Part shown: positions 11,358 through 20,363 of the stretch, in pieces | Numbering within the stretch: position 1 is the stretch's first letter | Layout: each line of letters opens with the position of its first letter | Position numbers and translations under genes: made by a program | The notes under the pieces: generated by a model | Told to the model about the DNA's origin: nothing | Databases searched by the model: none | Seen by the model: the letters and a program-made list of their open reading frames with translations, nothing else | Assembly: GCA_030685235.1 (NCBI GenBank) | Contig: MU839280.1 | Location: 1-49,316, forward strand | Length of the DNA: 49,316 bases | Direction of reading: 5' to 3' | Source of the DNA: Copromyces sp. CBS 386.78 | Lineage: Eukaryota; Ascomycota; Sordariomycetes; Sordariales; Sordariaceae

Positions 11358-12102
11358 TATAACCGATTTGCCGGTTTCACTCCTCAACATACATCGCTTT
11401 AGCACCACCATTAACCACCAAAAACTGTCAAGAAGCTCATATCATTAAAGTTGAATAGAAAGCTCCCATTGCAAGAAACTGCATCGGTATAAGACTTGAG
11501 AAATGTGGTAAAAGCAAAGAGTGTGCTGACTTTTTGGTGTGCTTTGCGGGGGAAATTCCAAGTTGTGCGTTGATTTGTGGTACCCACTGTAGGTCGACAG
11601 ACTGTTTGCCCAGTACAACCAGATTCTCGGGTCTTCAGGTGTGCAAGGGCCGGTTCTTAAGGAACAGTAGTTTCACCACTAGTTCGAGCTTGTTGAGAGT
11701 GTCTCGTGTGCAGTGTGAAGGCGGTAGTTTGGTGTAAGAAGGTGAGCATCGTTGGGTTTGTTTCCATGAATTCCAGGTCGATGCTTGTCGAATCATCGAC
11801 TGCCCGCGGGATATCTGATGTTGTTGCCAGTCTGGGCTACTCTTCCGATACCGAGCGGTCATGAAATTGGAACAGAAAATGGAAGGTGAACGTGCCAGCT
11901 GGTGGATGCAGGGCTAGGCTGGATTGGGGATCAAGCCCACAGTCAAGGTGACTCCCGCAGCGCACGGGCCTAATTCCCCTCTCTGATCGTCACATCCACT
12001 GGCTGGGCATCCACTGGCTGACTGGGCACATCCACTACCTGGAACCTTTCGAACAACCCAGGGGGCATCAACTCCCAGCGGACTGTCGCCGGACTTTCTA
12101 GC

Positions 12103-12108
12103 CTTGGC
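12103..12108 (-). promoter_or_regulatory. Possible PacC site (GCCAAG) upstream of palF
   Basis: GCCAAG, matching the PacC consensus GCCARG, lies on the minus strand about 440 bp before the palF start. A second copy is 51 bp downstream. Such hexamers are common by chance; the tentative assignment rests on the pair and the adjoining pH-pathway gene. Confidence 0.3.
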
Positions 12109-12153
12109 ATATGCAACCCCAGAGCGCAAGCCTTCTCCGTCACTCAAAGATCT

Positions 12154-12159
12154 CTTGGC
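12154..12159 (-). promoter_or_regulatory. Possible second PacC site (GCCAAG) upstream of palF
   Basis: Second GCCAAG on the minus strand, about 390 bp before the palF ATG, in the same orientation as the first. Confidence 0.3.
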
Positions 12160-12221
12160 TTTGCGATCGATAACCGTCTGTACTCGCGTCAGGGGCATCA
12201 CCGGCATCACGGCCAATTTCA

Positions 12222-12237
12222 CTCGGACGAGTCCGAG
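12222..12237. repeat. CTCGGAC/GTCCGAG hairpin upstream of palF
   Basis: A 7-bp perfect inverted repeat around a 2-base centre, about 310 bp before the palF start. It could be a dyad protein-binding site or chance. Confidence 0.4.
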
Positions 12238-12546
12238 CCCGACATTGAAGGTTGCCGTGGATTGAGTTACAGGTGTAGCGACCGACAGCCTGCCCGGACG
12301 CCCCGAGGGCCGCCACCACCAGAGGCACCACCATCACCACCACCCCGTACATAGGTACACCTATCCCGACGCTCGAATCGAGTGCCCGCCCGCCTGCCGC
12401 CTACTTGTGCCCGTCGCGCATGCGGCTTCGAGCCCTGCGCTGATTCCCGAATGTGACGGCCTTGAAGGCACCCCTACTTGCGCCGCCTCTTCCAACTTCC
12501 ACCACGACAACGAACCACGTCCCCGTCCTCGACGCTACACGCATAG

Positions 12547-12582
12547 ATGGGCCCCTTCTCGAGCGCCTCCGACCGCAACAGT

Positions 12583-12614
<32 letters not shown>

Positions 12615-15473
12615 TTCTGCAACTGCGACGCCATCTCCCCAATCCAGAACACCAGCTGCCGCCGCGCCCGACGACTCCTCGACCAGCAAAAAGTTCCTGA
12701 AGCGCCTCAGCATCCTCCCTCTCCGATCACGCACCCGCAATATCGCCGACTTCCATATCCGACCCGACGATCCTCACCGCAAATACAGTGCCGGCGACCA
12801 TGTGCAGGGCGCCGTGGTCCTGACCGTCGTCAAGCCCGTCCGCATCACGCACCTGACCGTCTTGCTGCACGGCTACGTACGTGTCTACAAGGGACCCGGC
12901 GCCCAAAACAACGAGCCCGTTCGAAGTCCAGCAGAGATCCATAACATCAGCAGTCGAGGGGAGCGCAAGAAATACTACAATGGCTATGCGTCGCTGTTTC
13001 AGGATGAGCAGGTTCTCAGCTCCGATGGCCGGCTGGAGCCCGGAAGATACGAGTTCAACTTCGATCTGCTCTTCCCAGCAGACGGTCTCCCCAGCAGCAT
13101 CGATGTGCGTACCAGCACCCTTGAATCAGACGACATGACTGTCGCTAACACACTATCCAGTTTGAACGTGGTACGATATCTTACATGATCACAGCAACAC
13201 TAACGCGCCCAACATCGGTAGCGCCAACGACTAGCTGCGAACGCAAAATCTGCTTGATGGAAAAGCTCGATGTTGGACCGCTCGCCCCTCCCAAGGCTCA
13301 GACTGTTGACCTCCGACCCATTTCGAAGCGAACCAAGAAGAAACGGCCAGCCGGTGGAGATAGGCGCTCTGTGATTTCGTCAGAACGACTGTCTGCTGAT
13401 GTACCAGAACCATTGTCCGACGGAGAATCGGCAAGGATGAACGACACATCGACCGAAGGATCTCTCTCGGTAGTTGGCGATGATGTTGGTCAAGAAGGCT
13501 TTAGCCAAACTCCGCGGAGTGTTTCACACAGTGAGGTGCGAAGTCTCAGTGGCGATAGCGCCGCGAGTCTCAGCACGCACCCGAGCCGAGCACATAGCGA
13601 GACAAACCAACTAGCCATCGTGGGGTCCGCCATGACAGGGAAACGGATATCCTTTGCCGACGAACGGACCATCAAGTTGACCGTGGAGGTGCTTAAAGGA
13701 GGATGCTTACCCGGCGACATGATACCCGTCAGAGTATCGGTTAATCACATCAAGATGGTCAAAAGCATGCATGGTGTCATCGTAACACTGTTCAGACAAG
13801 GGCGCATCGACTCGTCCCCGCTTCAGCTCTCCACGGAGGAGTGGAAAAAGTCGGAATCAGACGACTATTATTACCCCAAATCCAGGACGGGTCTCAGCGG
13901 TCTTTCCCTGTCGTCTGCGGGTTCCTGCAGCATGTTTCGAAAGGATCTGTCACAAGCATTTGCGCCTCTCATTACAGATCCGCTGAATTTTTCTGCCACC
14001 TTGACGACATCAGTACGAGTACCAGAAGACTCTTTTCCCACCATTAAGGGTGTGCCTGGGGAAATGATCAGTTTCAAGTACTTCGTAGAAGTCATCGTGG
14101 ACCTGGGCGGCAAACTCGCCAATCATCTACAAGGTGGAGCGTCTTCGGGCTCACGAGTGGGAGCCACTGGTGTGGTAGGAAATCCTTTCGAAAACGTCGG
14201 CACACTGCCAGTGTGGGGGGCGACAGGGAGCACAAGTATCCTGGACACAGATCACCTCAAAAGGGTACAAGGAGTCATTCCAGGATACTACGAGGTCATT
14301 GTCGGCACAACCGACAGCAACCGGTTACGAGGAAAGGGTCCGCAAAGACCCAGCCTTACACATACACCATCTGTCGCTGGCGGACCCAGCTACCTAGAGA
14401 ACGAGTACAACGAAAAGGGTGGTTGGCCGAATAGCCTGCACGACGATGACGGATATGGTCCCGAGTCTGCGAATCCGGATGATGACTATGCGTCGTACCC
14501 TCCACGAACGACTCACCCACACGATTATGTCCATCAACCACCATATTGGAATTACGTTGCCGACTTATCAACGCATGAGCAAGAGGTACCCGCGCCTCAC
14601 TATATACCACCACCCGACTTACCTGATGAGAACAGGCTTACGGAAAAGGAGCGCATCAGACGTGCCGAACAACGCCTACTACCCAGCCAACCACCAATAG
14701 CGGCAGCATCATCGTCCTCTGCCGCCATATCCTCACCATCCGCTTCCAACTACGCCATGGACTCGTCTCTACTATTAAACGGGGACAACATCTACGATGC
14801 AGAAGACGACGTTCCAACACCAGCCGCCACACCCGCAACAGCATCGCCATTCGAGCACACTCTCGCTCCGGAATACACACCAACACCAGCAGAGGACCTA
14901 CCATCCGCGCCAACACTCGAAGAGCTCGACCAACCACCCCCAATATTCAGAGGACCTTCCCACCACCCTCTAAGCTCCACCGAAGATAAGCAAGAACTCG
15001 AACGGAGGAGGCTATTGGCCGAGGCCAGCGCACCGCCCGAGTTCCCGGAGGATTACATCCCCGACGAAAACGGAGGCCCGGTAACACCAGCGGGCCCCTC
15101 CCCCGGGGCGGAACCTTCCGCATCGCCAACAGCCCCAGTCGCAGCCTTTGAACCCTCGGCCCCTGTGTTCTACGAGAACGATGAAGACTATCACGGCGGT
15201 GGGTATACAGCCGCTGGTCCCAGCGTTCCTAGTGACAGCGGTCGCAATCACGAAGAAGAAACTGTACCGGAGTACACGTACAATAATCACCGGTCTGGAT
15301 CTGTGGGTACGGTAACGGTTGTTGGCGGTCCGTCGTCGTCATCACAAGTACCGGCACCGGCGTTTCACTCGTCGGGGCATGCGCACGATCCATTAGGGGA
15401 ACAAGAGCAGCAAGCAAGGTCGGATTCTTCGAGCCCGCCGCCCGTTGAGTATCTGCCGCGGTATGAGCGATGA
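12547..15473 (+). CDS. palF: pH-response regulator PalF/Rim8 (arrestin-related adaptor)
   Basis: Two exons (12,547-13,104 and 13,161-15,473; 56-bp intron) give 956 residues. An N-terminal poly-Ala tract from a GCC repeat precedes an arrestin-N domain (about residues 65-230) carrying the PalF-like ADFHIRPDDPHRKYSAGD. An arrestin-C domain spans about residues 349-490 (DERTIKLTVEVLKGGCLPGD). The C-terminal half is long, Pro/Ser-rich and probably disordered. PalF/Rim8 links the plasma-membrane pH sensor PalH to ESCRT-I so that PacC is proteolytically activated at alkaline pH. The tail holds PTAP (residue 842) and PSAP (residue 851), classic ligands for the Vps23 UEV domain. The intron is placed so that the arrestin-N domain reads through as SSIDFERGTISYMITATL. 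Confidence 0.92.
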
Positions 15474-15791
15474 GCGATGATCGATGGGTAATGGATGGGC
15501 GCGCTTTTGAGTAGTGGAGATGTCCCGTATGACTTTGGGTCGGTTTGGTCGGCCGGTTGGTTCATGTCACTTTGTCATGTCATGCTATCACGGTTCATGG
15601 ACAGGAGCAGTAGGATACCATTTTAATTTACTTATATACCAATTCTGTACAGCTTGTTTACATCTATGACTTGGAATGGCATGGCAGAGGAGTCTTCTTT
15701 GACGTATGGTTAATCCTCAATGATAACAAAGAAGGGAAGATACGTGTTCCTCCCGTCAACTACTCAATGTCTTCAATGCGGGGAGGAGCAC

Positions 15792-16043
15792 TCAATACTC
15801 CTTCCAATTGTAATGACGATTTGACCACCACTTGGTGAAAGGATGATTCAGGCGGCGGGGGTCGGGCGGGGGTCGACGTGGATGTCTGCTCGAGTCTGTC
15901 TCCTTCTCTTTGGCCGCCGCGGCCTTTCCCCAAATCAATGGAGTTGCGAGCACTGTGAAGATCAGTACCTGTCAATAGGTGAGCATGCTGGCGCAACCGG
16001 CGAGGAGGGCACCCAGAAGATACTGTTTGAAAATATGGGTCAT
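15792..16043 (-). CDS. Possible small membrane protein (two exons)
   Basis: A start at 16,043 and a 60-bp intron (15,953-16,012, with CTGAT near the acceptor) would give 63 residues. The N-terminus is hydrophobic (MTHIFKQYLLVLATPLIWGK), followed by a charged, Pro/Arg-rich tail rich in Trp/Tyr/His. Intron size and protein shape resemble small organellar membrane proteins, but the GTGCCC donor is poor and no homologue is recognised. A 3' UTR or chance frame is equally possible. Confidence 0.25.
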
Positions 16044-16304
16044 CGTCGCTATTGCATCGCTCGGCTATGGAGGCTATAGAAGGAGGATGGGTGAAGAGCA
16101 AAAGACAAGCAGAGAACGACCTTTAAGTGACCGGCAAGATGAGATCAAACTACCTTGGGTACCTTGAGATCTCAGGAAACCATTTTCTCTGCTCCCCTTC
16201 CTCAACCACAACCACATAGATTGCTGGTTGTTGGAGCTGAAAGTTATATTCACTCTTCCACCCGCAAAGCTTTCGGCTCCCGTTCGGCAACCTGTCGGCC
16301 ACGC

Positions 16305-16490
16305 AATCCCAACAAGCAGGAAGCCTTCACTCGCGAGGCCGGTTGGAAGGACCGTGGCTTGGCGCTGGCTACCTCAAGGTCATCTACCCCAGCAACGGAG
16401 AGGATAACACAAGAGAAAAATTCTTGGAGAGCGCGGAGATTAGCCTGAAGGAGTTGGGGACGGAGTGTATTGATATTGTGTATTTAATGC
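16305..16490 (+). pseudogene. Aldo-keto reductase fragment (aflatoxin-aldehyde-reductase-like)
   Basis: One frame reads NKQEAFTREAGWKDRGLALA. One base off, a second frame reads REKFLESAEISLKELGTECI followed by DIVYL. Together these match consecutive parts of the AKR7/aflatoxin aldehyde reductase family, where a D(I/V)FYLH strand follows a SL-x-x-LGTD helix. The shift falls near 16,370, where one C appears missing. Neither the N-terminal barrel nor the C-terminal cofactor region is seen, so this is a short relic. Confidence 0.5.
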
Positions 16491-18499
16491 TAACAGTCCC
16501 TCATTAACGACCGTCTCTTGAATGTACTAAAAGGCAGTGAGGCTATGTAATTCGCTTTTTATGATAACATCCGCAGCTTCATGTTAGTTACTCCCTACGG
16601 TAAAGTACTCTTGATTTTCTTCCGTGTCTAAACTTGGGTCTTCTGCGGTCGTATGCTCTCTTCTTATCTAATCCTCCACGTGTGCGTTCGGGGGTCGAGG
16701 GTGCGGATGGGGAAGGGCCATCGAGCATGAGCTGGACGTTGGGAGCAAAAGGGATTCAAAGTCCGCCAAGGACAAAGCCCGCGAGGAGAGTTCCTGCGCA
16801 AGTCCGCCTAGAAGAAAGTTACCTACCAGCATCGCCCACTATGAGCATCCTCCCCGCGACCATGTCTGGTGCCTATGTTGCGTGCTCCAAGGGCCTCCTC
16901 CACCGCATTGTCCCCCTTGCTTGTCGCGATCCCAACTAGTTCCGCTGCGCCTTCGTTCGTGCCCGGGGATCCTGAAGGTAGCGGGCACGAACGATCTCCC
17001 GGTCTCTTCCTTCGCTAATCCTTCCCGCCGCATAGCCAAAGCCAAGAGTAACGGTTCCTGCGTGAGCTATTTGAAGTCGAGGTTGGGCTAGAGGTGGCTT
17101 GCTTCGACAATGTCAAGAACATAACTCCATGTTGCTCAATAGGAGAAAGGTATTGGTTGCGTATTCAAAACTTGCTTTTCAGGTGGCAGGTGTAGAAGTA
17201 CCTGCGTGATGGGAATTGGTCCAAGTGGTGGAAGCGAGGGGTTAATAAGTCAGCACTTTGTGTTCCAGGTTGTGTTTGCAACAACCCCCGGACTGGGACA
17301 TGTGGCCGAACGGCGTGGAGTAGAGCTTTGCAAACTCCCGGGGCTACGGTATAGGTGTGTACCCCTGCCAGTAGACTATATGTTAATATAGCGGCCTGTT
17401 AGTGGGCGTGAGGTATCTTACTGTAGTAGTATCATCAGCTGGCGTCTTCCGGTTACGCATTAATAAGGCTCTTCTACTCCTTTCCAGTTGCGATGGATAC
17501 GTCCCACGTTCGCAACATGCCCTTTCCACTTCTATATTTATCTATTTATCCGCTTTTCACTTTTTTTTCTTTCACTTGTCCTGGTGCACTTCTCGACATC
17601 ACTGCGGCTTGCGTCGGTGCCGCCCGCCACGGCCCTCTACGGCGCCGAGGATATCGATAATGAGGCCGTGGGCAAGGTCATGCTTAGAGCGCAACGTACC
17701 TCGAGACCAACCCCACCCCTTCAACAACATCAACCACAATTGAGGCGGTTACCGATGCCTGGGATGCGTTTGACTTACAACGACACGGACAACACCATCA
17801 GAATCCCCGGTGACACTCGTATTGTGATGTCTCTGGATGTTGAATGAAGCCTCTTTTTGATGGAGTACGTAAAGGTCAGTCGAAACCCGAAAACGGGTAG
17901 TGCCGCCATGGTTAAGTTTTGAAGGTTGGGCGGGGTGGGGGTGGGACACTCGGTGATATCATCGCACAAAGCCCCAAAAGTCACAAGTTTATAAAAAGGA
18001 CTTGGAAGAATCTATGCGAAATCCCTTTGCAGAAAATTTCCTTTCTGTTCTGGGACATTTTGTTCAAGGAAAGAACGAGTGTCTTCTCCCGAGCTCTTGC
18101 CTCCGTCACGCACCGTCCAGGCCAGGGTTAGGGTAGCAGGTTGAGTACCCTCCTGCGGTCTCGCTTGTGGCCAACTTCAGTGGAGGGACAGTCTTCGCAT
18201 GTTGGCAACTTCTGTGCAAGGATAATTTGTGGGTTTCTTCAGCTCACTGAGTAGAGCCGCAGGTAGTGGCACTCTTGGGCTGACTTTAAGTTGGCACCAA
18301 AGGATTCCAAGGGGTGATGGTGTATCCTGAAATAACCGTGGGTTGATTTTGGAAGGCCGAAAGGCAACTCAACATCATCGTGATCCTGAATGGAGGTATG
18401 AGGGAATTATGTGCCACGCTTTGGCGTTAACGGTCTTAGAGATGTGTTCATGAATTTAGTTCACTTTTTCAAAGAAAAACGCAGAGAACCTCAGCCTCC

Positions 18500-19639
18500 T
18501 CAAACAAGTACGGTGCTACCCTCCGGCCCGCCCCCATCCTTCCCATCCTTCCCCTTCTCCCTCCCCTCATAAAACGCATCCAAGTCCTTCACCACCTTCC
18601 TACCCTTAAACTGGCTCATAAGCGTCACCTTCTTTGCCCTCAACCTCGTCTGATACCAAAGCGGGAACGCCGCCAGCCCGCTCATGATGTTGCCCGTCTT
18701 GGGCACCACCACCTGTCCGCTCTCGCCCGTCAACACCTTCCTGACCACCGCCTCCGCCACAGTCGCCGGCTCCAGCGGCGGCAGCATAAATGGGGAACCA
18801 TTCTGGTACCCCTCGAACAGCGGTGTCTTGGTGTACCCTTGGTTGACCACAATCGTCCTGACTTTGGGCGCCTTGTACGTGCTCTGCAGCTCGGCCGTCA
18901 GGCCCTGGTGGAACGACAGCGCGGCCGCCTTCGAGGCCGCATAATCCACCATGTTTGGCACGGAAACCCAGGAAGCAAAGCTGGCTACCGTCACCACCAT
19001 GCCGTGGTTGCGCTGGATCATGTACGGCAGGAACTCCTGCGCGGTGTAGTAGTGCGCGAACAGGTTGACGTCAAAGGTAAACCGCAAGTCCTTTTCCGTG
19101 GTCTCCAGCACCGTGCGGCCCTGGACTACGCCCGCATTGTTGATCAGCACTGTCGGGTCGCCGACCTTCTTGCGGACTTCTTGGGCGACGGAGGCGACGT
19201 TGGCCCGGTTGGTAAGGTCGCACTTGAAGTAGTGCACGTTCTGACCGGCGTTGAAGGTCAACGGTTGGATGTCGAGAACGACGACGCTCACGCCCTTCTC
19301 GGCAAAGAGCTTGACCATCTCCCCGCCGATGCCGCCGGCGCCGCCGGTGATGAGGACGATCTCGCGCGCCCAGTCGTAGGTGTCGGATACGCCGTTGTTG
19401 AGGACGCGTCGGTTCAGGTAGCGGTTCGCAGCGCCGATGAGGGCGAGGATAAGGAGGGTCTTGATGCGCTTGAAGGCTGTGGGGTGCAGGATGGAGAGGT
19501 CTTGGCCGCGCTTGGTGTACTTGGCGGCGAGGAAGAGGGGGAGGAGGAGTTTGGCGTTGAAGGCGGTCTTGCCAATTAGGGAGATGAGGGTGTCTCCCTT
19601 GAAGCCCTCACGGGGGAGGAGGCCGTTGTGGAAAGGCAT
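18500..19639 (-). CDS. Short-chain dehydrogenase/reductase, membrane-anchored, retinol-dehydrogenase-like
   Basis: Single-exon, 379 residues. TGGAGGIG (about residues 98-105) is the NAD(P)-binding motif, NNAG (167-170) the structural motif and N192 lies in the active-site region. S220 and Y-x-x-x-K (Y233, K237) complete the catalytic set. Hydrophobic segments near residues 17-40 and 58-75 precede the Rossmann fold, as in the 17-beta-HSD11/RDH10-like SDR group of ER or lipid-droplet enzymes. That group oxidises or reduces lipophilic alcohols/ketones; the substrate is unknown. I chose the ATG at 19,639 (A at -3). The frame is open further upstream but has no earlier ATG. Confidence 0.88.
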   Translation of the reverse strand: MPFHNGLLPREGFKGDTLISLIGKTAFNAKLLLPLFLAAKYTKRGQDLSILHPTAFKRIKTLLILALIGAANRYLNRRVLNNGVSDTYDWAREIVLITGGAGGIGGEMVKLFAEKGVSVVVLDIQPLTFNAGQNVHYFKCDLTNRANVASVAQEVRKKVGDPTVLINNAGVVQGRTVLETTEKDLRFTFDVNLFAHYYTAQEFLPYMIQRNHGMVVTVASFASWVSVPNMVDYAASKAAALSFHQGLTAELQSTYKAPKVRTIVVNQGYTKTPLFEGYQNGSPFMLPPLEPATVAEAVVRKVLTGESGQVVVPKTGNIMSGLAAFPLWYQTRLRAKKVTLMSQFKGRKVVKDLDAFYEGREKGKDGKDGGGPEGSTVLV

Positions 19640-20363
19640 TGTGATGACTTTGTCGTGTGTGGTCGAAGTCAAGGGTGGGTAAACAGCGAGCCTGGACAAG
19701 AGAAGGTAAGAAAGAGATCAAGTTCACCACCAGGAAGTGACCAATCCTGAATCGAAAGAGAAAGGCATGTCGTCCCCTTTATTGGAAACGGGGTGTCGTC
19801 AATCCTCCTCCCCCAACTGGGGTTGCATGCCATGGCTTCCCCCGCATCATTGACACGATCTTGGCCCGCATGTGCGCAAGCTACCGAGGCCTGGAGTCCG
19901 AGGTCTGAATGGTGTGGATGTGACCTTGGTGATGTGTCAGTGAGGGGAAGATGTTTTGGAGAAGGGGAAAGCCTGTTGGGGGAGGATTGGCGAAGCTAGA
20001 GCTCCAAGGGGTTCTTTGTCCTCGTCTGCCAAGACTTTCCCCAGATTCCCTACGCTAAACAGCCCTAGCGTAAACTCTCCTCGAACGTCCAAGCCCTCTT
20101 CAGACGAAGGCGTCTTTGAAATGAAACACTCGAGTAAGTCTCTACGAACATAGGATCCATCGCATAGAGATTCTCCTCGTGTTGTTGGTTGTCTCTTCAG
20201 ATTGTTGTAAATAAGCTTTCAACTTGTCCTTCAGCTCATCCCGTTCAAATGTTAATGCCCCTTGAGTCAAACGGAATCCCATTTCTCTTTCGTATCATGA
20301 CCCAATGCAATGATATCCATCTTTCCTTAAATCCTCTTCGTCATGTAACCAGACAACCACTCC
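19640..20363. other. Intergenic, dehydrogenase promoter side
   Basis: Upstream of the dehydrogenase and downstream of the pseudouridine enzyme gene. It contains a TACGCTA/TAGCGTA inverted repeat (20,051-20,072). No gene was recognised. Confidence 0.5.

Larger units (their letters stand above)
10822..11597. repeat. Imperfect inverted duplication with nested element
   Basis: The complement of about 10,822-10,877 resembles 11,541-11,597. Shared blocks in the same order are TTTGCGGGG, GTTGTGCGTTGATTT and TACCCACTGTA. The arms enclose about 660 bp that include the AAC microsatellite and the MITE-like element. It could be a diverged inverted-repeat transposon or a local inverted duplication. Confidence 0.6.
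9687..12546. other. Long intergenic region between divergent F-box and palF genes
   Basis: A 2.9-kb shared upstream region for two divergently transcribed genes. It holds an AAC microsatellite (10,890-10,938), an imperfect inverted duplication (about 10,822-10,877 against 11,541-11,597), a 232-bp TA-flanked inverted-repeat element (11,126-11,357), two GCCAAG motifs and a small hairpin. No protein gene was recognised. Confidence 0.6.
15474..18499. other. Intergenic region with gene relics
   Basis: A 3-kb region between palF and the short-chain dehydrogenase. It contains a doubtful small minus-strand gene (15,792-16,043) and a clear aldo-keto reductase fragment (about 16,305-16,490). The stretch 16,600-18,480 has normal composition, no convincing frame and a few pyrimidine-rich runs. 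It looks like a gene graveyard rather than a functional gene-dense region. Confidence 0.5.

Noticed and set aside
16840..17045. Minus-strand frame around 16.84-17.05 kb containing a GRMLIVGDAG-like stretch
   Set aside because: A short GD-like motif alone is not enough for a flavoprotein call; the flanking sequence does not read as one in any frame.
17488..17847. 119-codon frame with a hydrophobic segment
   Set aside because: It lacks an ATG at the start of the open stretch, the hydrophobic part comes from a T-rich run, and no homologue is recognised.
18839..19579. 246-codon open frame antisense to the short-chain dehydrogenase
   Set aside because: Shadow of a conserved gene; biased Gly/Val/Arg composition without a domain.
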